The notes under the pieces are model-generated. The model had not been told where the DNA came from and did no database searches. It was given only the letters and a program-made list of their open reading frames with translations. Positions 15,992-23,187 of a DNA stretch of 35,164 nt are shown here, piece after piece. Within the stretch, counting starts at the first letter, position 1, and each line of letters opens with the position of its first letter. Position numbers and translations under genes: made by a program. Source of the stretch: an uncultured Collinsella sp. (lineage in GTDB: Bacteria; Actinomycetota; Coriobacteriia; Coriobacteriales; Coriobacteriaceae). The stretch lies in NCBI GenBank assembly GCA_905209765.1, contig CAJLUE010000012.1, positions 1-35,164 on the forward strand, read 5' to 3'.

Positions 15992-16487
15992 CCAGTTCCT
16001 CCCAGGTTACACGGATTTTCTCGAGCATTTCGGCGAGCTGCTCGCGCTCGTCGTGAGTGAGGGCACTAAAGGCGCGCTCTCTAAAGCGGATGCGGGCCGC
16101 CTGCTCAACGCGGGCCTTTTCCCATCCTGCTTCGGTCAGGCGGATGGTGAGCTGCCGACGGTCTTTGGGATTGCGGTTGCGCTCGATAAGGCCGCCCATT
16201 TCGAGCTTGGACAGAATCTCGGAAAGGGACCCCGGCTTGAGGTCGAAGTGCATGCCAAGTTCCTGTTGGGACAGCTCGCCGGTAGGCTGCTTGGCGAGCA
16301 GGCAAACGATGGGCGCCTTGCCAGATATGCCGCCGCCGTGAAAATGCATGTAATGGCCGCAAAACCCCAGCCCATGGAGGATTCTCTTGGCGAGACGGTC
16401 CTCCTTGGACTGGGTCTCGGGCTCGTCCGCCGGCCGTGAGGGGTCGCCGCCGGGTTCATGCGGATAGGCGAGTGGTTCAACACACAT
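15984..16487 (-). CDS. MarR-family transcriptional regulator
   Basis: A 167-residue protein with a winged helix-turn-helix: QQELGMHFDLKPGSLSEILS, then KLEMGGLIERNRNPKDRRQL, the wing typical of MarR. A non-conserved N-terminal stretch of about 35 residues and HYMHFHGGG precede it. It is the first gene of the exporter operon, with 8-nt overlaps onto the next. Its own promoter carries a palindrome, so it is expected to repress the operon until a toxic ligand binds. GGAGCG precedes the ATG. Confidence 0.92.
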   Translation of the reverse strand: MCVEPLAYPHEPGGDPSRPADEPETQSKEDRLAKRILHGLGFCGHYMHFHGGGISGKAPIVCLLAKQPTGELSQQELGMHFDLKPGSLSEILSKLEMGGLIERNRNPKDRRQLTIRLTEAGWEKARVEQAARIRFRERAFSALTHDEREQLAEMLEKIRVTWEELDD

Positions 16488-16509
16488 AATCGAAGCTTCG
16501 CTCCTTTCT

Positions 16510-16572
16510 TTAGTTAGGTAGATGAATTGTTTTGTGCCTAACTAATCTAGGAGCGTGAGAAATGAATGTCAA
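16510..16572 (-). promoter_or_regulatory. MarR-exporter promoter with overlapping palindromic operator
   Basis: On the minus strand TTGACA (16572-16567), exactly 17 nt and TAGATT (16549-16544) form a near-consensus sigma-70 promoter. A perfect 9-bp dyad TTAGTTAGG (16510-16518) with CCTAACTAA (16537-16545) overlaps the -10 and the start region. This position suits repression by the MarR protein encoded directly downstream. Confidence 0.75.
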
Positions 16573-16590
16573 GGTACCAAACTTATTAAG

Positions 16591-16750
16591 TTACGGCGTT
16601 TTACCAAACGCCGTAACCGCTCGACGCTGCAAGCGTTCCTAAGCGGCAATCTGGCGTTCAATCGTCGGGCATGGCCACAAGGCCTATGCCCTCCTCTTTC
16701 ACGCCACCTTGCTCGCTTAGGAACGCTTTCGCTGTCCGTCCTCAACCTGT
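16591..16750. repeat. R3 structured element, copy A
   Basis: Three nested or adjacent stems. The first is an 11-bp hairpin 16591-16601 with 16606-16616, loop TACC. Next comes the constant CGACGCTGC, then an outer 14-bp stem 16631-16644 with 16715-16728 that encloses a constant CAATCTGGCGTTCAA. Inside is the hairpin GGGCAT-GGCC-ACAA-GGCC-T-ATGCCC (16667-16691), followed by TTTCACGCCACCTTG. CGCTGTCCGTCCTC ends it. Copy B (34219-34376) has the same order, loops and bulge with different stem bases that still pair. It lies in the 698-bp gap 16488-17185 with the MarR promoter and R2 copy 2. Confidence 0.78.
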
Positions 16751-16789
16751 GATTCCGCCACGGTCCGCTTCGGTGCATGTTGGTCCCTT

Positions 16790-16813
16790 GGGGACGGAGG
16801 ATAACGGATCATT
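16790..16813. repeat. 24-nt interspersed repeat, intergenic copy
   Basis: Begins GGGGACGGAGG and ends CGGATCATT. It matches 32685-32708, inside the M20 peptidase gene, at 23 of 24 bases. The preceding GGTCCC (16783-16788) can pair with GGGGAC. It lies between R3 copy A and R2 copy 2. Confidence 0.75.
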
Positions 16814-16849
16814 TTGGGCTGCGGTGACACCCTTCCGAAGTTGCTTTGC

Positions 16850-17005
16850 CCAAAACTATGCCGGATTACTACGATGAATTCGAAATCTCAGACCTCGGCA
16901 TTGTTTTTCGTAAAATCACAAGCTGTCTACCTGCGGTTTTGCTGGAGTGCAATTCGTTGTGGTTGGAGACTGGCGGTTTATCGTAGTAATCCGGCATAGT
17001 TTTGG
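16850..17005. repeat. R2 element, copy 2: constant core with 26-bp perfect arms
   Basis: Arms 16850-16875 and 16980-17005 are perfect reverse complements over 26 bp. The core carries GTCTACCTGCGGTTTT (16925-16940) at nearly the same distances from the arms as in copy 1 at 4299-4436. The arms share only TACTACG. Bases 17006-17185 to the next gene hold no ORF I can support; a faint TTCGCT-17-TACACT promoter may lie near 17105-17135. Confidence 0.78.
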
Positions 17006-17185
17006 AATGGTAGTAAATAGATGGCAGCTACTGTGCCGCTACCGCCGCGATTTGCCTTCCATTTCCGAAACCTTTCCGCAACAATTTGCCCTTCGTACCG
17101 CTCGCCTTCGCTCGCAACGCCCCCTGCGCTACACTTAGTCGCACTATGGCGCCGTCGCGCCGCGCCCGACCCAAGGGGGACACTC

Positions 17186-18010
17186 ATGAAGAACACACAG
17201 CTGCTGCTGATCAACGATATGTGCGGTTACGGCAAGGTCGCGCTTTCTGCCATGCTGCCGGTGCTGTCGCACATGGGCTATCGCATCCACAACCTGCCGA
17301 CGGCGCTGGTGTCCGATACGCTCAACTACCCCAAGTTCTACATCCACGACACCACGGAGTATGTCCGCCAAAGCCTCGCTATCTGGGAGGAGCTCGGCTT
17401 TGAGTTCGACGCCATCTCGACCGGCTTTATCGTGACCGAGGAAGAGACACGCATCATCTCGGACTTTTGCCACCGCCGTGCGCAAAAGGGCACCAAGGTG
17501 TTCGTTGACCCCATCATGGGCGACAACGGCAAGCTCTATGCGGGCGTGCCCGAGTCCACGATTGGCCTTATGCGGCACCTGCTGGAGTGCGCAGACTACG
17601 CGGTGCCCAACTATACCGAGGCGTGCCTGCTTGCCGATAGGCCTATCGCCGAGCAAATCACGCCCGATGAGGCCCGCGCCCTTGTGGACGCCGTGCGCGA
17701 GCTGGGTGCCAAGTCGGTGGTCATTACGAGCGCCGTGGTCAATGGCACGAACGCGGTTATCGGTTACGACCATGTGGCGGGGGAGTACTTCACGATTCCC
17801 TTTGAGCTCATTCCGGTGTATTTCCCGGGTACGGGCGACACGTTTTCGGCGGTGCTTGTCGGCCGCGTTATGGCCGGTTGGAGCCTGCAGCGCGCGACGG
17901 GCGATGCCATGCGCGTGGTGGCGGAGCTTATCGAGCGCAATGCCGACCAAGAGGACAAGTCGGCCGGCCTTCCCATCGAGGCCTGCCTGGATGTGGTTGA
18001 CCATGAGTAA
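17186..18010 (+). CDS. Pyridoxal/pyridoxamine kinase-like protein (PfkB/ribokinase fold)
   Basis: A 274-residue ribokinase-fold protein with LLINDMCGYGKVALSAMLPV at the N-terminus, VFVDPIMGDNGKLY in the middle, VPNYTEACLLAD, and GTGDTFSAVLVG at the C-terminus, where the Asp is the catalytic base. This matches the PdxY/PdxK group, which makes pyridoxal 5'-phosphate from salvaged B6 vitamers with ATP. ATG 17186 has AAGGGGG upstream. Its last codons overlap the next gene (ATGAGTAA), so the two are translationally coupled. A related hydroxymethylpyrimidine kinase role is less likely. Confidence 0.82.
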   Translation: MKNTQLLLINDMCGYGKVALSAMLPVLSHMGYRIHNLPTALVSDTLNYPKFYIHDTTEYVRQSLAIWEELGFEFDAISTGFIVTEEETRIISDFCHRRAQKGTKVFVDPIMGDNGKLYAGVPESTIGLMRHLLECADYAVPNYTEACLLADRPIAEQITPDEARALVDAVRELGAKSVVITSAVVNGTNAVIGYDHVAGEYFTIPFELIPVYFPGTGDTFSAVLVGRVMAGWSLQRATGDAMRVVAELIERNADQEDKSAGLPIEACLDVVDHE

Positions 18011-18332
18011 CGCCGACGAGAGCAGCACCGAGGCGGCGGGCGAGAACAAGCCGCTCGGTGCCCCGCGCGGCAGGCGCCCACGTATTCGCATTAGCTGCGT
18101 GGACCAGCTGGGCACATGCCGCTGCCACCACGGGCACAAGCCGGGTGACGTCTTCGACTTCGACCGCGACCGCGGCAAGATGTGCGCTATGGCCTGCCAT
18201 GTGGGCTTTCCCTATATCGATATCCTGCGCTATGGCGGAACCGTGCCTGGCAACGAGCCCGGCACGGCAAAGTTCTGCTGCCCCGAGGTCGATACGCTGA
18301 ACGTCTGGCTCGCCGAGGTTGTCGACGAGTAA
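18003..18332 (+). CDS. TIGR04076-family small cysteine-rich protein
   Basis: A 109-residue protein. After a polar N-terminus of about 25 residues comes ISCVDQLGTCRCHHGHKPGD, then GKMCAMACHVGFPYI, ILRYGGTVPGN and FCCPEVDTLNVWL. The pattern G-x-C-x(3)-GHKxGD followed by paired Cys and a late CCP resembles family TIGR04076, whose function is unknown. The spaced cysteines suggest metal or Fe-S binding (inference). It overlaps the kinase gene by 8 nt. Confidence 0.7.
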   Translation: MSNADESSTEAAGENKPLGAPRGRRPRIRISCVDQLGTCRCHHGHKPGDVFDFDRDRGKMCAMACHVGFPYIDILRYGGTVPGNEPGTAKFCCPEVDTLNVWLAEVVDE

Positions 18333-18373
18333 TCGAGCGAATCAATCGAGCGAGGTTTTTCTCCCTCAATAAT

Positions 18374-18445
18374 AACGAGCGTGGATTTTCTCCCGTTTAG
18401 AGCGCGCTTGAACGCTCAAAGTGGGAGATCATCCACGCTCGTTTT
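18374..18445. terminator. Bidirectional terminator between convergent genes
   Basis: AACGAGCGTGGAT (18374-18386) pairs with 18431-18443; inner parts CTCCC/GGGAG and AGCG/CGCT extend the stem. TTTT follows on the plus strand and ATTATT-type sequence on the minus strand. It separates the TIGR04076 gene from the tyrosine phosphatase. Confidence 0.7.
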
Positions 18446-18485
18446 ATGCCGATGGCGTGGCACGTGCGTCCGCGTGCTCGCTTGC

Positions 18486-18932
18486 CTATAACTGCTCGAG
18501 CATAGCGGTGCAGCCGGCGAGCACATCGCGGTAGGTGGCATCGAAGTTACCGGTGTACCAGGGATCGGCCACGTCGCCGGGACGATCGGTCCAATCGAGC
18601 AGGCGCGAGATCTTGCCGTCGGGGTCGTCGCCAAAGATGCGACGCAGGCCACGCGCGTTCTCGGCATCCATATAGACAATGTGGTCCCAGTCGCCATACT
18701 CCGCGCGACGCACCTGACGTGCGCGATGTGCGACGACGGGAATCCCGACTTCGCGCAGCTTGGCAACGGTGCCGTGGTGTGGCGGGTTGCCGATCTCCTC
18801 GGTCGAGGTCGCAGCGGAATCAATGACAAACTCGCCCGCGCGCCCGGCGCGGTGCACCAGCTCGGTAAACACCGACTCGGCCATCGTCGAGCGGCAGATG
18901 TTGCCATGACAGATAAACAGTACACGTTGCAT
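18486..18932 (-). CDS. Low-molecular-weight protein tyrosine phosphatase
   Basis: A 148-residue protein beginning MQRVLFICHGNICRSTMAES, which contains the CX5R phosphate loop (CHGNICR) directly at the N-terminus. The general-acid motif is DPWY near residue 119, in the usual LMW-PTP layout. It dephosphorylates phosphotyrosine in cytosolic proteins or on BY-kinases. ATG 18932 has AAAGGAA upstream; a longer frame lacks family similarity. It lies downstream of the MFS gene on the same strand, 57 bp apart. Confidence 0.92.
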   Translation of the reverse strand: MQRVLFICHGNICRSTMAESVFTELVHRAGRAGEFVIDSAATSTEEIGNPPHHGTVAKLREVGIPVVAHRARQVRRAEYGDWDHIVYMDAENARGLRRIFGDDPDGKISRLLDWTDRPGDVADPWYTGNFDATYRDVLAGCTAMLEQL

Positions 18933-18989
18933 ATGTGGTTTCCTTTCGATCATCATCATCGAGCTCGAGCATCGCATCTACGCCTACGC

Positions 18990-20237
18990 CTACGCCCTCG
19001 CCTGCGCCCTTGCCCGCTTGCGCTCCCAGCGAGCCAGCTTAATCGTCACCAGCGTGAGGGCCCAGGCCACAAGCGAGAACGCGGCGCCCACTGCGCCCAC
19101 GTACGCAATGCCAACGCTGCTTACCACGGCGCCGCCCACTGCGGTGCCAAACGAGATGCCGACGTTAAACGCCATGGGCTCAACCGAACTTGCGAGTACC
19201 ATCGACTTGGGATGGCGGCTGCGTGCCACGTCCATAAAGTGCGTGATGCATGAGACCGAGAACAGGTACATGAGCATCGCCAGGCTAAAGACAAAGACCA
19301 GCGCGAGCGGCATGGCGGCGCCCACGGCAAACAGCCCGAGCAGTGCCGCCGCCTGCAGCACAAACGTAACCAGCAGCGCCTTCATGCCAAAACGCGCATC
19401 GATCCATCCGCCCAGGATGTTCGAGATCAGGCAGAACACGCCATAGGCCATAAGTGTGGTGCTCGCCTGAACGGTATCCATGCCCAGCACCTGCTCCAGA
19501 TAAGGCGTCACGTAGCCGTAGAATACGTAGACCGAGCCCACGCCAAACAAGAAGATGAGCATGCCGGTGATGATACTCGGCTCGCGTAGTAGCCCCGCCT
19601 GCTCGCGGAAGGTGGCGGGCTCATCGGTCTGCCCGGCGCGAGGCATAAACGTCACGAGCGCGCTACAGATCAAAACGGCAAAGGTCAGCGTGCCGTACAT
19701 GGCCACGTGCCAATCGAGTGTGTCGGCCACAAACTTGCCAATCGAGGTCACAAAGACCATCGCCACGGAAAACGCGCCGTACACGACCGAGATGGCAAGT
19801 GAGGTTTGCTGCGGGGATAGCAGCTCAGGGATGTACGTCACGCCCACGGCGAGCAGCGCACCCGAGACAGAGCCCAGGACAATGCGTGAGATAAACAGCA
19901 CCTGGAAGTTGGGAGCCAACGCCATGACCAGGTTGCCGAGCACAAAGACGACGCTATAGCACACGAGCAGCTGGTAGCGGCGGAATCGCCCCGTGCTGAG
20001 CGCGAGCACCGGCGTCGCGATAGCGTAGACGAGCGCAAACACGCTGATGAGCTGGCCCGCAGTGGCAAGTGATATGCCGAGTTCCGTTGCCAAGTCGCTT
20101 TCGATGCCGATGACCACGAACTCGGAGCAGCCGAGCGAGAATCCCAACAGCACGAGCAGCGCCAGGCAGAGCTTGGTGCGCGCGGGGGAGAGCGCGGCGG
20201 CGGTTGGCTTACTTTTAGGCGTGGTTGCGGCGGTCAA
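18990..20237 (-). CDS. MFS transporter, DHA1-type exporter
   Basis: A 415-residue protein with about 12 hydrophobic segments. GFSLGCSEFVVIGI in segment 1, TGRFRRYQLL in the 2-3 loop and SRIVLGSVSGALLAVG in segment 4 resemble the DHA1 sugar/drug/purine efflux group (AraJ, PbuE). I choose the TTG start at 20237 because GGAG lies 8 nt before it; a GTG at 20246 overlaps that site. The C-terminus is basic. Substrate unknown. Longer frames upstream run into the R4 hairpin and the divergent gene. Confidence 0.85.
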   Translation of the reverse strand: MTAATTPKSKPTAAALSPARTKLCLALLVLLGFSLGCSEFVVIGIESDLATELGISLATAGQLISVFALVYAIATPVLALSTGRFRRYQLLVCYSVVFVLGNLVMALAPNFQVLFISRIVLGSVSGALLAVGVTYIPELLSPQQTSLAISVVYGAFSVAMVFVTSIGKFVADTLDWHVAMYGTLTFAVLICSALVTFMPRAGQTDEPATFREQAGLLREPSIITGMLIFLFGVGSVYVFYGYVTPYLEQVLGMDTVQASTTLMAYGVFCLISNILGGWIDARFGMKALLVTFVLQAAALLGLFAVGAAMPLALVFVFSLAMLMYLFSVSCITHFMDVARSRHPKSMVLASSVEPMAFNVGISFGTAVGGAVVSSVGIAYVGAVGAAFSLVAWALTLVTIKLARWERKRARAQARA

Positions 20238-20295
20238 GGTTGTCACTCCAATGTCGCATGAATAAGCGGGATTCAATCCCTGCAACTCTAACAGA

Positions 20296-20326
20296 ATGTG
20301 ACAAAGGGGCAGTCCCTTTGTCACAT
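20296..20326. repeat. R4 short REP-like hairpin, copy b
   Basis: ATGTGACAAAGGG (20296-20308) pairs perfectly with 20314-20326. It lies between the divergent MFS and LpdD-like/Nudix genes. The basal bases differ from the other copies, with matching changes on both sides. Confidence 0.8.
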
Positions 20327-20333
20327 GGAGGGC

Positions 20334-20364
20334 TTGCCTGTATAGTCGCAATACAGGCGAAGAT
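20334..20364 (+). promoter_or_regulatory. Operator/promoter of the LpdD-like/Nudix gene
   Basis: TTGCCT (20334-20339) is a -35 candidate. It overlaps the dyad CTGTATA-GTCGC-AATACAG (20338-20356), which fills a 19-bp spacer before GAAGAT (20359-20364). A dyad inside a long spacer is the arrangement used by MerR-type activators. A matching site occurs at 21473-21503. The -10 match is weak. Confidence 0.5.
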
Positions 20365-20398
20365 GGTCTCAGGTACATCGCGGGCGGCAGGAGATCCC

Positions 20399-21346
20399 AT
20401 GGGTATGCACACGACAAAGGTTGCAGTGGGCGAGGGCAAGTTTGCGCTCGAGGCCCAGCTGACGGTGACGCCGCGAGGCATGGCGGTGTACGCCTGCTCG
20501 CCGGAGTTTGCGCACCTGGGCGCCACGGCGCAGGCCATTCCGCGCCCCGAGCCCGGCCGTACGGCAACGGTGAGCATCCTGGCCGTTCCGTGCCATCGAG
20601 ACGAGATCCCGGCGCACGATATCGCGGCGGCGCTGGCCACGCGCTTTGGCGTGCCGGTAGTTGCAAGCACGGGTTTTCATGTTGAACAAGCGAGCGGTGA
20701 CGACCTGCAGCGCGTGCTCGACACCACCAAGGAGCTCATCGCCGCGCTCGAGGAAGCCGCAGCCCGCATTCTGCGCGCCGGCTGGGATGAGGGCGGTGCG
20801 GGCGCCGAGGTCGTGGCGGTCGATGCTGCGACCGGCGAGGCGCTTGGCCCCGTCGACCGCATCGAGGCCCATGCTGGTGAGGGCATCCTGCATCAGGCAT
20901 TTCTGACGCTTTTGGTCGAGGGCCGGGGCGAAGACGCGCGCCTGCTGCTCTGTCGCCGCAGTCCGCTCAAGCGCCTGTGGGGCGGGGTGCTGGCCGATAG
21001 CTGCGCCGGCCATCCGCTCCCCGGGGAAGACGTCGCGGCCGCCACGGCGCGCCGCATCAACGAAGAGCTCGGCATTACGCGCGAGCCCGATCAGCTCAAG
21101 CACCTCGGACACGTGGTGTACCGCGAGGACCACGGCGACGGTCGCTGCGAGTGCGAATGGTGCGAGGTCTACCTTGCCCATGTTGAGCCGGGCGAGCTGC
21201 ATATCAACCAAGAGGAGATCTCGGAAGTGCGTCGCGTGGCTCCGTCCGAGCTCAAAGGCTACCTGCAGGGTCACCCCGAGCAGCTGGCCCCCTGGCTCCG
21301 CGAGGCCCTCGGCGACCCATTCATCCGCACGGCCCTCGCTATGTAA
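20399..21346 (+). CDS. LpdD-like domain fused to an IPP-isomerase-type Nudix domain
   Basis: A 315-residue two-domain protein. Residues about 1-125 resemble LpdD, the small protein encoded with gallate decarboxylase and proposed to act on prFMN; this match is from memory of the family pattern. Residues about 150-315 form an isopentenyl-diphosphate isomerase-type Nudix domain. His158 and His165 (spaced as His25/His32 of E. coli Idi), His205 in CAGHP, and Glu251 and Glu253 in ECEWCEVY match the Idi metal ligands. The Nudix box is G-x5-E-x7-RRINEELG. The position of the catalytic Cys67 is Ala203, with Cys202 one residue earlier. It may isomerise IPP or hydrolyse DMAPP to feed UbiX. AGGAGA precedes ATG 20399. 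Confidence 0.72.
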   Translation: MGMHTTKVAVGEGKFALEAQLTVTPRGMAVYACSPEFAHLGATAQAIPRPEPGRTATVSILAVPCHRDEIPAHDIAAALATRFGVPVVASTGFHVEQASGDDLQRVLDTTKELIAALEEAAARILRAGWDEGGAGAEVVAVDAATGEALGPVDRIEAHAGEGILHQAFLTLLVEGRGEDARLLLCRRSPLKRLWGGVLADSCAGHPLPGEDVAAATARRINEELGITREPDQLKHLGHVVYREDHGDGRCECEWCEVYLAHVEPGELHINQEEISEVRRVAPSELKGYLQGHPEQLAPWLREALGDPFIRTALAM

Positions 21347-21371
21347 AAAAGACAGTCCCTTTGCCACATCC

Positions 21372-21439
21372 AAACCGTCACAACATTCGGCGAAAATCTC
21401 GAAAACGAGGAAAAGCGTCGAATGTTGTGACGGTTTTTG
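21372..21439 (+). terminator. Strong terminator after the LpdD-like/Nudix gene
   Basis: An 18-bp perfect stem, AAACCGTCACAACATTCG (21372-21389) with 21419-21436, encloses a 29-nt loop that has its own CTCGAAAACGAG hairpin. The stem runs into TTTTT. It separates the fusion gene from the transporter operon, so the shared operator matters. An R4 half-copy lies just before it (21351-21369). Confidence 0.8.
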
Positions 21440-21472
21440 TCTAGGGAATCGCTTCTCATCCAAAAAATCCGC

Positions 21473-21503
21473 TTGACTGTATTGCCGCAACACAGCGCAA
21501 CGT
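21473..21503 (+). promoter_or_regulatory. Operator/promoter of the transporter-UbiD-UbiX operon
   Basis: TTGACT (21473-21478) overlaps the dyad CTGTATT-GCCGC-AACACAG (21477-21495). The site aligns with 20334-20364: same -35 type, same half-sites, same 5-nt centre pattern G(T/C)CGC, and same offset. The -10 candidate CAACGT (21498-21503) is poor. The likeness ties the two transcription units to one regulator, perhaps the MerR protein at 25379. Confidence 0.55.
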
Positions 21504-21535
21504 AAGGGGTGTCCGATAACGGGCGCCCCTTTTTA
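21504..21535 (+). terminator. Leader hairpin with T-run before the transporter gene
   Basis: AAGGGGTGTCCG (21504-21515) pairs with CGGGCGCCCCTT (21520-21531) through two G-U pairs, ATAA loop, followed by TTTTTAA. It lies between the candidate promoter and the transporter start, so it may act as an attenuator or a 5' stabilising stem, not an operon end. Confidence 0.5.
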
Positions 21536-21587
21536 AGCGGCAACATGGCTGCGAATTCGGAGCGCCCCCAACAAGAAAGGTGGGGAG

Positions 21588-23045
21588 ATGGAAGCGGAAA
21601 AGAAGGCGTTTAAGATCACCAAGCGCGAAATTGGCTTTGTGCTGGGTATCGTTGTCTTTTTGCTGGTGAAGTTTCTTCCTTTGGCGGAGCTGAGCTCGAC
21701 GGTCGAGCTCACGGTCGGCGGTCAGACCTGTCTGGCACTGACGCTCGCCACGGTGGTGTTCTGGGCATGCGGCGTGGCACAGCCGGGCTTTGTGGGCCTG
21801 CTCTACTGCGCACTGCTCGTCCTGTTCAAGGTGTGCGTGGACGACACGGGCGCCGCGAGCATCTCGGCGACGGTCGCCTCCACGTTTAGCTCGTGGACCA
21901 AGGCCACCATGTGGCTCGTCATCGGCGCCTACCTCATCGCCAGCGCGGTCAAGGAGTCGGGCCTGGGCGAGCGCATCGCCTACGCGTTCATGCTCAAGTT
22001 CGTGCGCGACGCCAAGTCGCTCATCATCTCGATCTTCGCGCTCACCTTTGTGCTGTCGCTGCTGATCCCGCATCCGTTCCCCCGCGCCTTCCTCATCCTC
22101 GCCGTCGTCTCGGTCATTGCCGAGTCCGCCGGCTACGGTGACGACGACAAGGGCAAGCTCGGCTTCCTCGTGTTTGCCGCTGCCGCCCCGGGTTCCATGT
22201 TCTTCCTGACGGGCGACTCCACGCTTAACCCGCTCGTTGCGCAGTACAGTGCCGAGGCCGGCGGCATGAGCCCGTCCTTCGTCGACTGGTTCCTGTACAT
22301 GAGCGTGCCTATGCTGGTTGCGCTGCTGTGCACCCTGTTCCTGGGCCTTTTCCTCTTTAAGCCCAGCAAGGAGCTCGTCTACGATCGCGAGCAGATCGTG
22401 GCCAAGCAGGCCGCGCTCGGCAAGCTCTCCGTCAAGGAGATCCGCACCATCGTGTGGCTTGTCATCGCCATCGCGCTGTGGCTCACCGTCTCGGGCGACT
22501 ATATCGGCTGGGTCACCCTGGCCATTGGCGTTGCTCTCGCCATGCCCATCATCGGCGAAGTCCTCACTCCCGCCAGCTGGAACGCTGTCGACATCAAGTC
22601 CCTCATGTTCCTGACGGCCGCCATGGCCGTGGGCTCCGTGGGCGGTGCCACCGGCATGAACGCCTGGATCGCCGACGTCGTGCTCCCCAGCTCCGTGCCT
22701 GAGAACATCTTCCTGTTCGCCCTGCTCGTCGCCGCGCTTTCCATGATCATCCACATGTTCATGGGCTCGGTCATGGCCGTGCTCGGCGTGTGCGTGCCGG
22801 CATTTATCAGCTTTGCCGCCGGCTCCAGCGTGAGCCCACTCGCCGTGGCGCTCATCGTCTTCACGTCCATCAACATCCACTACATCCTGCCGTTCCATAA
22901 CCTGCCGATTCTTATCGGCGAAGGCAAGGACGCCGGCGGCTACACCTCCAAAGAGGCTATGCGCATGGGCATCCCCCTCACCGCGGTCGTCTTTGTCGTC
23001 GTGCTGGTCGAGGCCGCCTGGTTCCACCTCTTTGGCCTGATGTAA
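21588..23045 (+). CDS. DASS/CitT-type anion transporter
   Basis: A 485-residue membrane protein with about 12-14 hydrophobic segments, no signal peptide, and a cytoplasmic loop with KPSKELVYDREQIVAKQAA near the middle. FLLTGDSTLNP and SLMFLTAAMAVGSVGGATGMN are in the positions of the two clamshell motifs of divalent-anion:sodium symporters (SLC13). Members import citrate, succinate, tartrate or other carboxylates. Next to a UbiD-type decarboxylase it probably brings in an aromatic or unsaturated carboxylate (inference). A strong site, AAGGTGGGGAG, precedes the ATG. It is the first gene of the operon. Confidence 0.85.
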   Translation: MEAEKKAFKITKREIGFVLGIVVFLLVKFLPLAELSSTVELTVGGQTCLALTLATVVFWACGVAQPGFVGLLYCALLVLFKVCVDDTGAASISATVASTFSSWTKATMWLVIGAYLIASAVKESGLGERIAYAFMLKFVRDAKSLIISIFALTFVLSLLIPHPFPRAFLILAVVSVIAESAGYGDDDKGKLGFLVFAAAAPGSMFFLTGDSTLNPLVAQYSAEAGGMSPSFVDWFLYMSVPMLVALLCTLFLGLFLFKPSKELVYDREQIVAKQAALGKLSVKEIRTIVWLVIAIALWLTVSGDYIGWVTLAIGVALAMPIIGEVLTPASWNAVDIKSLMFLTAAMAVGSVGGATGMNAWIADVVLPSSVPENIFLFALLVAALSMIIHMFMGSVMAVLGVCVPAFISFAAGSSVSPLAVALIVFTSINIHYILPFHNLPILIGEGKDAGGYTSKEAMRMGIPLTAVVFVVVLVEAAWFHLFGLM

Positions 23046-23187
23046 GCGGTCGAGCGCCCCGGCTGTAAGCAGCCAAGCGCTTGAACTTCGAGTGGTCGAG
23101 CGCTCCATTTGTGAGCGCCGCGGCCCCATTACGTTACCCCGTCCGGCGGCACCCCGTCGCCGGACACTCTCCCGAAAGGAGTACGCC

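Noticed and set aside
16591..17005. R2/R3 cluster as an integron attC array
   Set aside because: Stems with bulges recall attC sites, but there is no integrase, no cassette genes and no attC core triplets.
18933..18977. Longer start for the LMW tyrosine phosphatase
   Set aside because: Active-site loop must be near the N-terminus; the 18932 start has AAAGGAA.
20238..20666. Extended N-terminus of the MFS exporter
   Set aside because: Would run through the R4 hairpin and into the divergent gene; the composition is unlike a membrane protein.
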